Source: Enterorhabdus sp. P55 (GTDB lineage Bacteria; Actinomycetota; Coriobacteriia; Coriobacteriales; Eggerthellaceae). Taken from it: 53,403 bases of DNA. Each line of letters opens with the position of its first letter. Position 1 is the stretch's first letter. The notes below the pieces were generated by a model. It was given only the letters and a program-made list of their open reading frames with translations. It searched no databases and was not told where the DNA came from. The position numbers were made by a program, and so were the translations under genes. The DNA is taken from contig NZ_QWKK01000008.1 in NCBI RefSeq assembly GCF_009911695.1, forward strand, positions 1 through 53,403, in the 5' to 3' direction. Below, one piece after another: positions 23,876 through 31,240 of this stretch.

Positions 23876-26332
23876 CTACTTCTTCCGGACGTCGACGCGG
23901 GTGTCGTAGAAATTGAAGGCGACGGACCACTCGTCGTGGTCGGGGTACGTCAGCTCCTGATAGCCGCCCTCGATGAACTGGTCACGCTGCCAGCCCTTCG
24001 GCATGCGGCTCACGCCCGCCGGCAGGCTCGGGTCGATGACGCACTCCACCACCATGTGGCCGCGGTCGTTGAACACCTCCACGACATCTCCCGACGCGAT
24101 GCCGCGCTCAGCGGCGTCCGGCGCGCTGATCTTGTACACCGGCTTGGGGTCGAGCTCTTTGAGCAGCGGCGAGTTGAACCACTGGGAATGGGTGCGCCAG
24201 CGCGAGTGCTCCTGGTAGAACACGATGGGGAACTTCTTGGCCGCCTCGCTGTTCTCGGACACCTCGGCGGACTCCTGGTAGTACACCAGGTGCTCCTTGG
24301 GGAAGCGCGCCTTCACGTCCTGGCCGTAGGCCACGCGGGGCGCCGGCTTCTCGGTGTAGAGCTGCGCCAGGCCCGACTTGGTGGGGAACTTGGCGCGGCC
24401 GACGATGCCGGGCTTGCCGGGGATCACCGTCAGGTCGATGTAGCCCTCCTCGCGCAGGCGCTCAAGCGTGACGCCGGCCTTCTGGCAGGACTCGTTCTTG
24501 AGCAGCGCGGTGGCATAGGTCTCGAAGGTGGCACTCTCAGGGAAAGCGGCCTCCAGGCCCATGGCGCGGCCGATGAGGCTGGCGATCTCCACGTCGTCCT
24601 TGGCCTCGTAGAGCGGCTCGATCACCTTGTCCTGATGCACGATGTAGGGCAGGTTGTGCGCCTTGCGGAAGTCCTCGTTCTCATAGAACGACGCGGCGGG
24701 CAGCACGATGTCGGCATGGCGGGCGGTGTCGGTCATCTCCATGTCCATCGCCAGGATGAAGTCGAGGTTGGGGATGATCTTGGTGAGGTAGTTGTTCTGG
24801 GCGGGCCAGTTGCTCACCGAGTTGGAGATGATGGAGACGAGCGCCTTCATCGGGTACGGCTCGCCGTGAAGCTCCTGGGTCTCCACCACCTGGTGCAGCA
24901 TGGTCATGGGGAAGGTGGTGGCCATGCCCTTGAAGCCCTTGGCAGCCCAGAGGCCCGTGAGGTTGAGCGAGAGCGCGGTGTTCAGGAAGATGCCCGTGAA
25001 GCCGGCGCCGTCGCGGCCGACCTGGCCGGTGAGGGACAGCAGGATGGCGATGGCCCAGCAGGACTGGTAGCCGTTGGCGTAGTGGTCCATGCCGAAGGAG
25101 ATGTTGACGGACGCCGCCTTGGCGCCGGCCAGCTCCTCGGCCAGGTAGACGATGTCCTCCTCCTTCATGCCGCACACGCGGGCCGCGTCGGCCACGGTGT
25201 ACTCATCGATGCGCTCCTTGAGCAGCGTGTAGGACGTGGTGCACGGGATGCCCTGCACGTCGAAGCGACCCTCGAGCGCGGGGCTTGCGGCCGCGCCGTA
25301 GAGCGCTGCGGCGCCGGAGGCCTCGTCCCACACGTAGGCCGGATCGTCCTCGCCCTCGGCCACGGCCTCGAAGTCGCTCTTGTGGAGCAGCAGGCCCGTG
25401 TCGTCGCGCACGAGGAAGGGCGCGGTGGAGCGCTTGGCGATGAACTCGTCATCCTGCAGGCCGTTGGCCAGGATGTGGTTGGCCATGGCCAGCGCCAGGT
25501 AGCCGTCGGTGGTGGGCTTGATGGCGAAGTACTCGTCGGACTTGTGCGCCGTGGCCGACTTCACCGGGTCGATGGTGATGATCTTGGTGCCCTGCTCCTT
25601 GGCGCGCTGCATCCAGCGCCAGTTCTGCGGCGTGGAGTGCACGGGGTTGGAGCCCCAGATGAAGATGTGGGAGGAGTCGAGCACGCTCTTGGCCTCGTTG
25701 GCGAAGTACATGAGGCCGGTGCCGAGCACGCGGTCGATGCCGTAGCCGGTGGACAGGTCGTTCATACCCGCGGGCTTCGAGACGCCGAGCATGCCGCCCA
25801 GGCGGTTGAAGATGCCGGTCTGGCCCTGGATCTCGCCGTAGTTGCCGGTGCCGAAGTCGAAGGCGATGGCCTTCGGGCCGTATTCGTCGATGATGGCCTG
25901 GAAATGCGAGGCGATGTCGCTGATAGCCTCGTCCCAGCTGATGCGCTCCCACTGGCCGGCGCCGCGCTCGGTGCCCTCCACGCGACGCATCGGGTACTTG
26001 ATGCGCTCGGGGCTGTAGATGCGGTGCATGTAGGACATGCCGCGCAGGCAGCTGCCGCGGTACAGGTCCTCGCCGTAGTCGGCCGGCGTGAGCTTGACGA
26101 GCTTGCCGTCGCGCACGTGCGCCTGGTAGCGGCAGGACTGCATGCAGTTCGAGCGGCAGACGCCGTAGCCGACGACGTCAGCACCCGCGGGAGCCGCGGC
26201 GTCCTGAGCCGCCAGCGCCGTGAGCGCAGGCGTCGCGGCAGCCGTCACGGCAGCCGCACCGGCCACCGCGCCCGTCGCCTTGAGGAAGCTGCGGCGCGTG
26301 AGAGCGCGCTGCGGCACGTTCGATGTGGACAT
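23876..26332 (-). CDS. Tat-exported molybdopterin oxidoreductase, DMSO reductase family, catalytic subunit
   Basis: This 818-residue enzyme should carry a bis-MGD molybdenum cofactor. It begins with a twin-arginine signal (LTRRSFLK, residues 11-18) and an Ala-rich hydrophobic stretch, so the mature enzyme is outside the membrane. Cys59, Cys63, Cys67 and Cys95 (CRSNCMQSC and GSCLRG) form the N-terminal [4Fe-4S] site. WGSNPVHS and later MGD-binding segments are clear. Alignment by eye with DmsA puts Ser in DLSTGYG at the Mo-ligand position, suggesting an oxo-transferase such as a sulfoxide, N-oxide or related reductase; the substrate is unknown. ATG 26332 follows GGAGGAGAA. No TorD-like chaperone is encoded nearby. 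Confidence 0.93.
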   Translation of the reverse strand: MSTSNVPQRALTRRSFLKATGAVAGAAAVTAAATPALTALAAQDAAAPAGADVVGYGVCRSNCMQSCRYQAHVRDGKLVKLTPADYGEDLYRGSCLRGMSYMHRIYSPERIKYPMRRVEGTERGAGQWERISWDEAISDIASHFQAIIDEYGPKAIAFDFGTGNYGEIQGQTGIFNRLGGMLGVSKPAGMNDLSTGYGIDRVLGTGLMYFANEAKSVLDSSHIFIWGSNPVHSTPQNWRWMQRAKEQGTKIITIDPVKSATAHKSDEYFAIKPTTDGYLALAMANHILANGLQDDEFIAKRSTAPFLVRDDTGLLLHKSDFEAVAEGEDDPAYVWDEASGAAALYGAAASPALEGRFDVQGIPCTTSYTLLKERIDEYTVADAARVCGMKEEDIVYLAEELAGAKAASVNISFGMDHYANGYQSCWAIAILLSLTGQVGRDGAGFTGIFLNTALSLNLTGLWAAKGFKGMATTFPMTMLHQVVETQELHGEPYPMKALVSIISNSVSNWPAQNNYLTKIIPNLDFILAMDMEMTDTARHADIVLPAASFYENEDFRKAHNLPYIVHQDKVIEPLYEAKDDVEIASLIGRAMGLEAAFPESATFETYATALLKNESCQKAGVTLERLREEGYIDLTVIPGKPGIVGRAKFPTKSGLAQLYTEKPAPRVAYGQDVKARFPKEHLVYYQESAEVSENSEAAKKFPIVFYQEHSRWRTHSQWFNSPLLKELDPKPVYKISAPDAAERGIASGDVVEVFNDRGHMVVECVIDPSLPAGVSRMPKGWQRDQFIEGGYQELTYPDHDEWSVAFNFYDTRVDVRKK

Positions 26333-26468
26333 TTCTCCTCCTTGCGTGATCAGCGGAGAAGCCACCCTTCCCTCCCGGAGGGCGGACGCCGGGCCGTCGC
26401 CCGAGCGCCCATCGGCTGCTCTCCCCCTATCGTCTCCTGAGAATCGGCCGATCCTGATGAGGGGCATA

Positions 26469-26490
26469 TTATCATAGTTAATTAGTTCAA
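26469..26490 (-). promoter_or_regulatory. Promoter-region motif of the molybdoenzyme cluster
   Basis: Leftward, TTGAACTAATTAACTATGA followed by TAA lies about 140 bases upstream of the catalytic gene. TTGCAT just upstream and GATAAT at its end could be -35 and -10 elements 16 bp apart. Eighteen of 22 positions match the motif at 28991-29012 ahead of the second NrfD-like gene. Confidence 0.55.
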
Positions 26491-26519
26491 TGCAATCATT
26501 CTTTGACGATTTTATGACG

Positions 26520-26552
26520 AAAAAAAGCCTCGCCGCGAAATGCGACGAGGCT
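26520..26552 (-). terminator. Rho-independent terminator of the GntR-slipin transcript
   Basis: Leftward, AGCCTCG (26552-26546) and CGAGGCT (26532-26526) pair, with the stem continuing as GCG/CGC around a short loop, and are followed by seven T. It lies 84 bases downstream of the slipin stop. Confidence 0.88.
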
Positions 26553-26635
26553 GTGTTAGCGCAACGTGATCAGAGCCGCGCCAGCGCAGGCCGGATGCGG
26601 CGCGGCGCGCGGGCGGGCGCAGGTTGGGCGCCCCC

Positions 26636-27568
26636 CTAGTCCTCCAGGATCTTGCCCAGGTCGAAGCCGTCGGCCAGGCCGCTGGGGGCCAGCAGGATGC
26701 CGCGCCCCTCGCGCGCGCCCTCGTAGGCCAGGTTCATGGCGCGCAGCTTCATGGCCACGGGCTTGCGCTCGTACACCTCGGCGGCCTCGACGAACATCTC
26801 GGAGATGTCCTTCTCCACCTCGGCCAGGATGGTGCGCGCATTGCGCTCGCGCTCCGCCTGGGCCTCCTTCGACAGCGCGTCCTCCAGCTCGGGCGGCACC
26901 TTCACGTCGCGAATCTCCACCGACATCACGGTGATGCCCCACTCCTCGCACTTAGCGCCCATGACCTCTTGCAACTCGCGATCGATCTGCTTGCGACGCA
27001 GGGAGAGATCAGCCAGGTTCACCTGGCCGATGGCGTCGCGCATGGCCGTCTGCGCGCTGCGCAGCACCGCCCGGGGGTAGTTCTCCACCTCCAGGCAGGC
27101 CTTCTGCGCGTCCCACACCATCCAGAACAGGATGGCGTCCACGTCCACCGGCACGAGATCGGCGGTGAGCGCCGCCTCGGCCGCGAACGACGAGTTCATG
27201 ACGCGGGTATCCACGTGCATGGCGGCATAGTCGACAAGGGGCGCCACCACGTAGGGCCCCGGCCCGGCGATGCGATGGAAGCGCCCGAGCCGAAGGATGG
27301 CCACGCGCTCCCACTGGGGTGCCACGCGCACCGCGCCGGCCAGCGCGAGCCCCACGAGCACCGCCACGACGGCCGTGAGCGCGCCGACCGACCCGACGAC
27401 AGCCATCCAGGCCCCCGTCGCCACGCCCGCGCCCACGGCGAAGAGCGCGAGCGCGAACAGGTAGACGCCCACGCGCGTGGCCTCGTTGTCTGACACCTCG
27501 GTGGCCTCGACCGGCCGCGGCGGCTGCGCGGGCGCGCCGGCGCGCCTTCCCCTCAAGCTGAATCCCAT
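26636..27568 (-). CDS. Slipin/stomatin-like SPFH-domain membrane protein
   Basis: SPFH proteins organise membrane microdomains. The 310-residue protein has a polar N-terminus, a hydrophobic hairpin at about residues 32-80, then the SPFH domain with VAPQWERVAILRLGRFHRIAGPGPYVVAPLVD in outline, the DVDAILFWMVWDAQKA strand, and a charged coiled coil ending in EAAEVYERKPVAMKLRAMNL. This order matches bacterial slipins rather than HflK/C. It starts four bases after the GntR gene and is followed by a strong terminator, so the two form a small operon. A partner NfeD protein, often found with slipins, is not present. Confidence 0.88.
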   Translation of the reverse strand: MGFSLRGRRAGAPAQPPRPVEATEVSDNEATRVGVYLFALALFAVGAGVATGAWMAVVGSVGALTAVVAVLVGLALAGAVRVAPQWERVAILRLGRFHRIAGPGPYVVAPLVDYAAMHVDTRVMNSSFAAEAALTADLVPVDVDAILFWMVWDAQKACLEVENYPRAVLRSAQTAMRDAIGQVNLADLSLRRKQIDRELQEVMGAKCEEWGITVMSVEIRDVKVPPELEDALSKEAQAERERNARTILAEVEKDISEMFVEAAEVYERKPVAMKLRAMNLAYEGAREGRGILLAPSGLADGFDLGKILED

Positions 27569-27572
27569 GACG

Positions 27573-27950
27573 TCACCTTTCCGCTGCCCGAAGGCGGCTC
27601 TCCACCAGCTTCGCGATGTCCTCCCGCGGCACGCCCAGCTCGCGGCATTGGAGGATGAACGAGTCGGCGAGCGATTCGGCGGCGCTGCCCGCGGCCTGCT
27701 CCTGCTGGAGGTAGCCGTCGTGGGCGAAGGTGCCGCGCCCGCGCTGGGAGATGATGTAGCCGTCGCGCTCGATGTCCTGGTAGACGCGGCTGACGGTGTT
27801 GTAGTTGATGCCCAAGTCCACGGCCAGCTGGCGCATGGTGGGCAGCTTGTCGCCCGGGGCGAAGACCCCCGACGTGATGAGGTAGATGAGGCGGTTGCGC
27901 AGCTGCAGCCAGATGGGGATGCCGCTGTCCTCGTCGATGGTCATGTGCAT
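27573..27950 (-). CDS. GntR-family regulator, YtrA type
   Basis: The 125-residue protein has the N-terminal winged helix of GntR regulators (GIPIWLQLRNRLIYLITSGVF, PGDKLPTMRQLAVDLGINYNTVSRVYQDIERDGYI in outline) and only a short helical tail, the size of the YtrA subfamily. ATG 27950 has a GCAGGAAA site upstream; a TTG at 27971 would add seven residues. YtrA-type regulators usually precede ABC transporters, but here the coupled gene is a slipin, which it probably regulates together with itself. Confidence 0.9.
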   Translation of the reverse strand: MHMTIDEDSGIPIWLQLRNRLIYLITSGVFAPGDKLPTMRQLAVDLGINYNTVSRVYQDIERDGYIISQRGRGTFAHDGYLQQEQAAGSAAESLADSFILQCRELGVPREDIAKLVESRLRAAER

Positions 27951-27993
27951 GAGGTTTTCCTGCTCTACCAAAACGCGCCCCTACCTGCCTTTC

Positions 27994-28980
27994 TCAGACG
28001 AAGCTCAACACGAGCGGAGCCATGACGGCCGCGGCCACCACGCACCAGCGCAGCGCCAGCCCGCCGACGAGCACACCGCAGGCCGACGCGAGCATAGCCG
28101 CCGGCCGCGCGCGGCCGATGCGCCGCCCCGCGCCGTGCAGCCCCAGCGGAACGGCGATGCCCGCCCCCACCACGCCGCTCCAGAACACAGGAGCGAGCGC
28201 GCCGGTAAGCAGCAGCGCGCAGGAGGCGCGCGCCCACTCCGTGGAGAGGCCCCGGCTGACCAAGAATAGCGCAAGCGCCGCCAGCTCGACATAGGCAAGC
28301 GTCCTACCGAGGTGCCAGAGGGCGCCTGCGGCGGCCTCGCGCGTGCGCTCGTCGAGCCCCGGGGCCGGAGCGAGCACGGCAGCCGCCACGGCAAGCGCCG
28401 TGCCGCAGGACAGCGACGAAGCCGCGAACAGCACGGTCAGCCACGGGGTGCGCCAGAAGTCGACGGCCACCGCGTCAGCCAGGAGCAGCGCCGAGTAGGC
28501 CATCACGCCCACTGCGGCGACGAGTCCCGCGATGACGCAGCCCCAAGCCGCAGCCGGGGTGCGTAGGCGAGGGACGAATCCCATGACGGCCACGGCTCCG
28601 CTCGTCGCGATAAGGGCGACCACGAGCCACGCGCCGACGGCCATCACCGTGCGTGGCGGCTGGATCAGGACGCGGGCCGCGGCATCGAGGCTTCCCAGGT
28701 CGGCCAGGAGCATGAGCGCCGCTGCCATGACGACAAGCGGGGCTAGCGCGAGGGCCGGCTGCACGCCGTGGACGACGACCCTCGTGCGCGACGTAGGGCG
28801 CCACGCGTCCCAGAGGCACGCACCGGCCGCCACCGCGAAGGCGCCCGCCCCCGTGCCGGCCAGAAAGAGATAGCCCACGATGAGCCCGCCGAAGACCACG
28901 CCCCTCCCCCTCTCGCGCTCGACGCCCACCTCGGCGCCTTCTCCGCGCGCACGGCCCCCTCGCCGGCGCTTCGCGGCCAT
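27994..28980 (-). CDS. Stand-alone NrfD/PsrC-like membrane protein
   Basis: The 328-residue protein contains about eight to nine hydrophobic segments, opening with VVFGGLIVGYLFLAGTGAGAF, which matches the first helix of NrfD/PsrC quinone-linked membrane subunits, and later LSCGTALAVAAAVL and CALLLTGALAPVFWSGVVGAG. No catalytic or ferredoxin gene is adjacent, so its partner is unknown. ATG 28980 gives a 27-residue basic N-terminus but lacks a good ribosome-binding site; GTG 28899, with a G/A-rich stretch just upstream, is a reasonable alternative. The motif at 28991-29012 links its promoter to the molybdoenzyme cluster. Confidence 0.75.
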   Translation of the reverse strand: MAAKRRRGGRARGEGAEVGVERERGRGVVFGGLIVGYLFLAGTGAGAFAVAAGACLWDAWRPTSRTRVVVHGVQPALALAPLVVMAAALMLLADLGSLDAAARVLIQPPRTVMAVGAWLVVALIATSGAVAVMGFVPRLRTPAAAWGCVIAGLVAAVGVMAYSALLLADAVAVDFWRTPWLTVLFAASSLSCGTALAVAAAVLAPAPGLDERTREAAAGALWHLGRTLAYVELAALALFLVSRGLSTEWARASCALLLTGALAPVFWSGVVGAGIAVPLGLHGAGRRIGRARPAAMLASACGVLVGGLALRWCVVAAAVMAPLVLSFV

Positions 28981-28990
28981 TGTAGCATCT

Positions 28991-29012
28991 TTGTCATAGT
29001 CGAATAGTTCAA
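28991..29012 (-). promoter_or_regulatory. Shared promoter motif ahead of the second NrfD-like gene
   Basis: Leftward, TTGAACTATTCGACTATGA followed by CAA. It matches 18 of 22 positions of the site at 26469-26490. Flanking CTTTG and CAAAG and a central TCGA give partial dyad symmetry, as expected for a protein-binding site. Confidence 0.5.
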
Positions 29013-29177
29013 AGCGCCCGCGCGGCCACTCGGCGCGTGAACACCGTCCCTCAGCCAGCAGCCTGCGGGCACGCAGACCCCCAACACGCGGCCGTCCCGG
29101 CACCAAGGGTGACTGGGCGCCGGGGCGAGCCCCCCCAGGGACGCCCCGAGGACTCGCCGCCACTTCTCGGCGCGCCG

Positions 29178-29342
29178 ATGGCACAGAATCGCAGTTTGGT
29201 ACGGTTGAAGCCGCCCGACCCCGCAAGATGATCAGAGACGAAAAATCGCGACCTGGGGAAACGCAGCCGGATGCAGGCCCCGCCGGGCAAAACCGGCTCC
29301 TGCGGGAGCGTCGCACCGTACCAAACTGCGATTCCGTGCCAT
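29178..29342. repeat. 165-bp element with 28-bp terminal inverted repeats
   Basis: The ends 29178-29205 and 29315-29342 are inverted copies over 28 bases with one mismatch; both contain AATCGCAGTTTGGTACGGT or its complement. About 109 bases lie between, with partial further pairing (GCCGG and CCGGC stems). The element occupies the 398-bp interval between the second NrfD-like gene and the truA-linked gene. It has the form of a miniature inverted-repeat or REP-type element; no transposase is encoded. Confidence 0.75.
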
Positions 29343-29378
29343 CCTGGGGCGAAAACGTGGCAGTGCGCGCCTGCCGTG

Positions 29379-29735
29379 TTACACCAGGCGCGCAGGATCA
29401 ACGGCGGCGAGGTGGCCGTCGCGGGTCTCAAAGAGGCTCAGGCGCCGGTCGCGGCTCTCGTAGAGCAGCCAGAAGGCCGCAAGCGCGCCGGAGCGGCCCG
29501 GCGTCGTGCCGCACGCTGTGCGATCGGATGCCGCAGGATCCGCGACGACGCGCTCAGATGCCGCCCAAGGGCCGGCCGCGGCGCGCGCGTCCTCCCAGCC
29601 GGAGGCGGGCACAACGCAGGCCGCGATCGCCGGAGCAGGCGCGCATGCCTCCGCGTCACCCCACATCGAGCCCGCAGCAGTCGGCGCGGCGGCGCGGGCC
29701 GCGTAGCGCGAGTAGTCCACGTAGCGCACGCCCAT
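29379..29735 (-). CDS. Hypothetical protein translationally coupled to truA
   Basis: I do not recognise a family. The 118 residues start GVRYVDYSRYAARAA, pass through an Ala-rich middle with scattered Cys and Trp, and end in a more ordered segment (LAAFWLLYESRDRRLSLFE). Evidence for a real gene is the GGGAGGGG site upstream and the TGATG overlap with the truA stop. The middle could be low-complexity filler, so a spurious frame is possible. The 165-bp inverted-repeat element begins 37 bases after its stop. Confidence 0.5.
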   Translation of the reverse strand: MGVRYVDYSRYAARAAAPTAAGSMWGDAEACAPAPAIAACVVPASGWEDARAAAGPWAASERVVADPAASDRTACGTTPGRSGALAAFWLLYESRDRRLSLFETRDGHLAAVDPARLV

Positions 29736-30724
29736 CAGCATTCCCCTCCCTCTGGCACGCCGCCCGATTCGACGGGCGCTCCTCCCACGCCAGGCGTCGG
29801 CGCGTCCTCGGCGAAGCACGGCCACGGCGCTCGCTCCCAGGCGTCGCCGCCGGCGAGCAGGCGTCCCACGACGCCCTCGTAGGCGACGCGCCAGAACACG
29901 AGCCCCTGGGCCGGCGCGTTCTCGCCGGCGGCCGAACGGTCGCGCGCGGCAAGCACCTCGGCCGTCCAGCCCGGATCACGGCGCCCAAGCCCCACCGCCA
30001 CGAGCGTCCCCACCATGGTGCGTACCATGGAGTGCAGAAACGCGTTGCCGACGACGCGAACGACCACGACGGGCTCCCCCGCTACCTCGCCCGGCTCCAC
30101 CGTCACCTCGCGCACGAACCGCGTGGTGGGCTTGCCCACGGCCGAAGCGGCCAGGCAGAAGCTCTTGAAGTCATGCTCGCCCACCAGATGAGCGGCTGCG
30201 GCGCGCATGGCGCCGAGGTCAAGCGGCTTGCCCACGACCCAAGCGCGCTCGGCGAACAGCACCGGGCGGAACGGCTCAGTGAACAGCAGGTAGCGATACT
30301 CGCGCTCCACCGCGTCGAAGCGCGCGGAGAACCCGCGCGGCGCAGCGACGACCCGACTCACGGCCATGCGGTCGTCCACGAGCGCGTTGAGGGAGCGCTG
30401 GAAGCTGCGCGCCGTGCGTCCGGCCAGCTCGGCGGCGTCGGCGTCGAAGCTCACCACCTGGCCGCGCGCGTGCACGCCGGCATCGGTGCGGCCAGCGCAG
30501 ACGGTGGGCACCTCGCGGCGCAGCAGCACGGAGAGCGCCCGCTCCAGCTCTCCCTGCACGGTGAGCTGGCCCGGCTGACGCGCGAACCCGGCGAAGGGCG
30601 CGCCGTCATAGGCTACGGCCAGGGCGAACGAGGCGTCCCGCGGGCATGCGGCGGCACGCTCGGCGAGCGAGGGGCGCACCGGGGCACCCGATGCGACGCT
30701 ATGGGCGGATGCACGATCCGTCAA
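29735..30724 (-). CDS. truA: tRNA pseudouridine(38-40) synthase
   Basis: TruA converts uridines 38-40 in the anticodon arm to pseudouridine. The 329-residue protein shows VAYDGAPFAGFARQPG, the catalytic Asp in CAGRTDAGVHARGQV, EYRYLLF, HDFKSFCL and NAFLHSMVRTMVGTLV. Two extensions of about 30 residues at each end make it longer than the usual 250-270. The TTG start at 30724 is backed by AAGGAG at ideal spacing. TACAAT near 30811-30816 could be its -10 element, but no matching -35 was found. Confidence 0.93.
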   Translation of the reverse strand: MTDRASAHSVASGAPVRPSLAERAAACPRDASFALAVAYDGAPFAGFARQPGQLTVQGELERALSVLLRREVPTVCAGRTDAGVHARGQVVSFDADAAELAGRTARSFQRSLNALVDDRMAVSRVVAAPRGFSARFDAVEREYRYLLFTEPFRPVLFAERAWVVGKPLDLGAMRAAAAHLVGEHDFKSFCLAASAVGKPTTRFVREVTVEPGEVAGEPVVVVRVVGNAFLHSMVRTMVGTLVAVGLGRRDPGWTAEVLAARDRSAAGENAPAQGLVFWRVAYEGVVGRLLAGGDAWERAPWPCFAEDAPTPGVGGAPVESGGVPEGGEC

Positions 30725-31240
30725 GGGATTCTCCTTCGTGACCTCCGCCCGAGGGGCGAAGGCAGCAGGCTGCGTTTCAGTGGTTCGTTAAGCTCAAGGC
30801 TTGCTCATTGTACCGCAAAGGAGCGCAGGCGAGGAAGTCCCCGCCTCTCGACGGGAAAACACGGCATCTCAGGGCGAGCGGAGCGCGCCGGCGTCCCAGA
30901 GGGGGATCGACGAGATGCCGCCAGGCGGGCTTTTACCGTCCTCCACCCCGAGCGAGGCGCCCGTAGGCGGCCCAGGACACGCAAGGCCCCCTCACGCCAG
31001 AGCGCGCCCCTCGAACCGGGGCCGCCGACGGCGCCGGAACGCCCTTCAGGCCACCCGGAACGCCCCTCCCAGCCGCCGTCAGCACGCCCGCGCGCGCCGC
31101 CATCAACCGCCCAGGATGGCGGCGACGGCTCCGCGGCCCGCCCCACCTCGCCCCGTCGCCAAGCCACGCGGTAACGTGAGAGGGGGCCGCCGGCTCCCCG
31201 CCAGCGGCCCCCTCGCGATCAGCGTCTGACGACAGCGCCC
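30725..31240. other. 516-bp gene-free interval between dnaE and truA, with dnaE hairpin
   Basis: No convincing gene was seen. A 10-bp perfect stem, AGGGGGCCGC (31181-31190) with GCGGCCCCCT (31204-31213), lies 28 bases after the dnaE stop and may terminate it, although the following tract is only weakly T-rich. The remainder is GC-rich sequence with no motif I can name. Confidence 0.55.
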
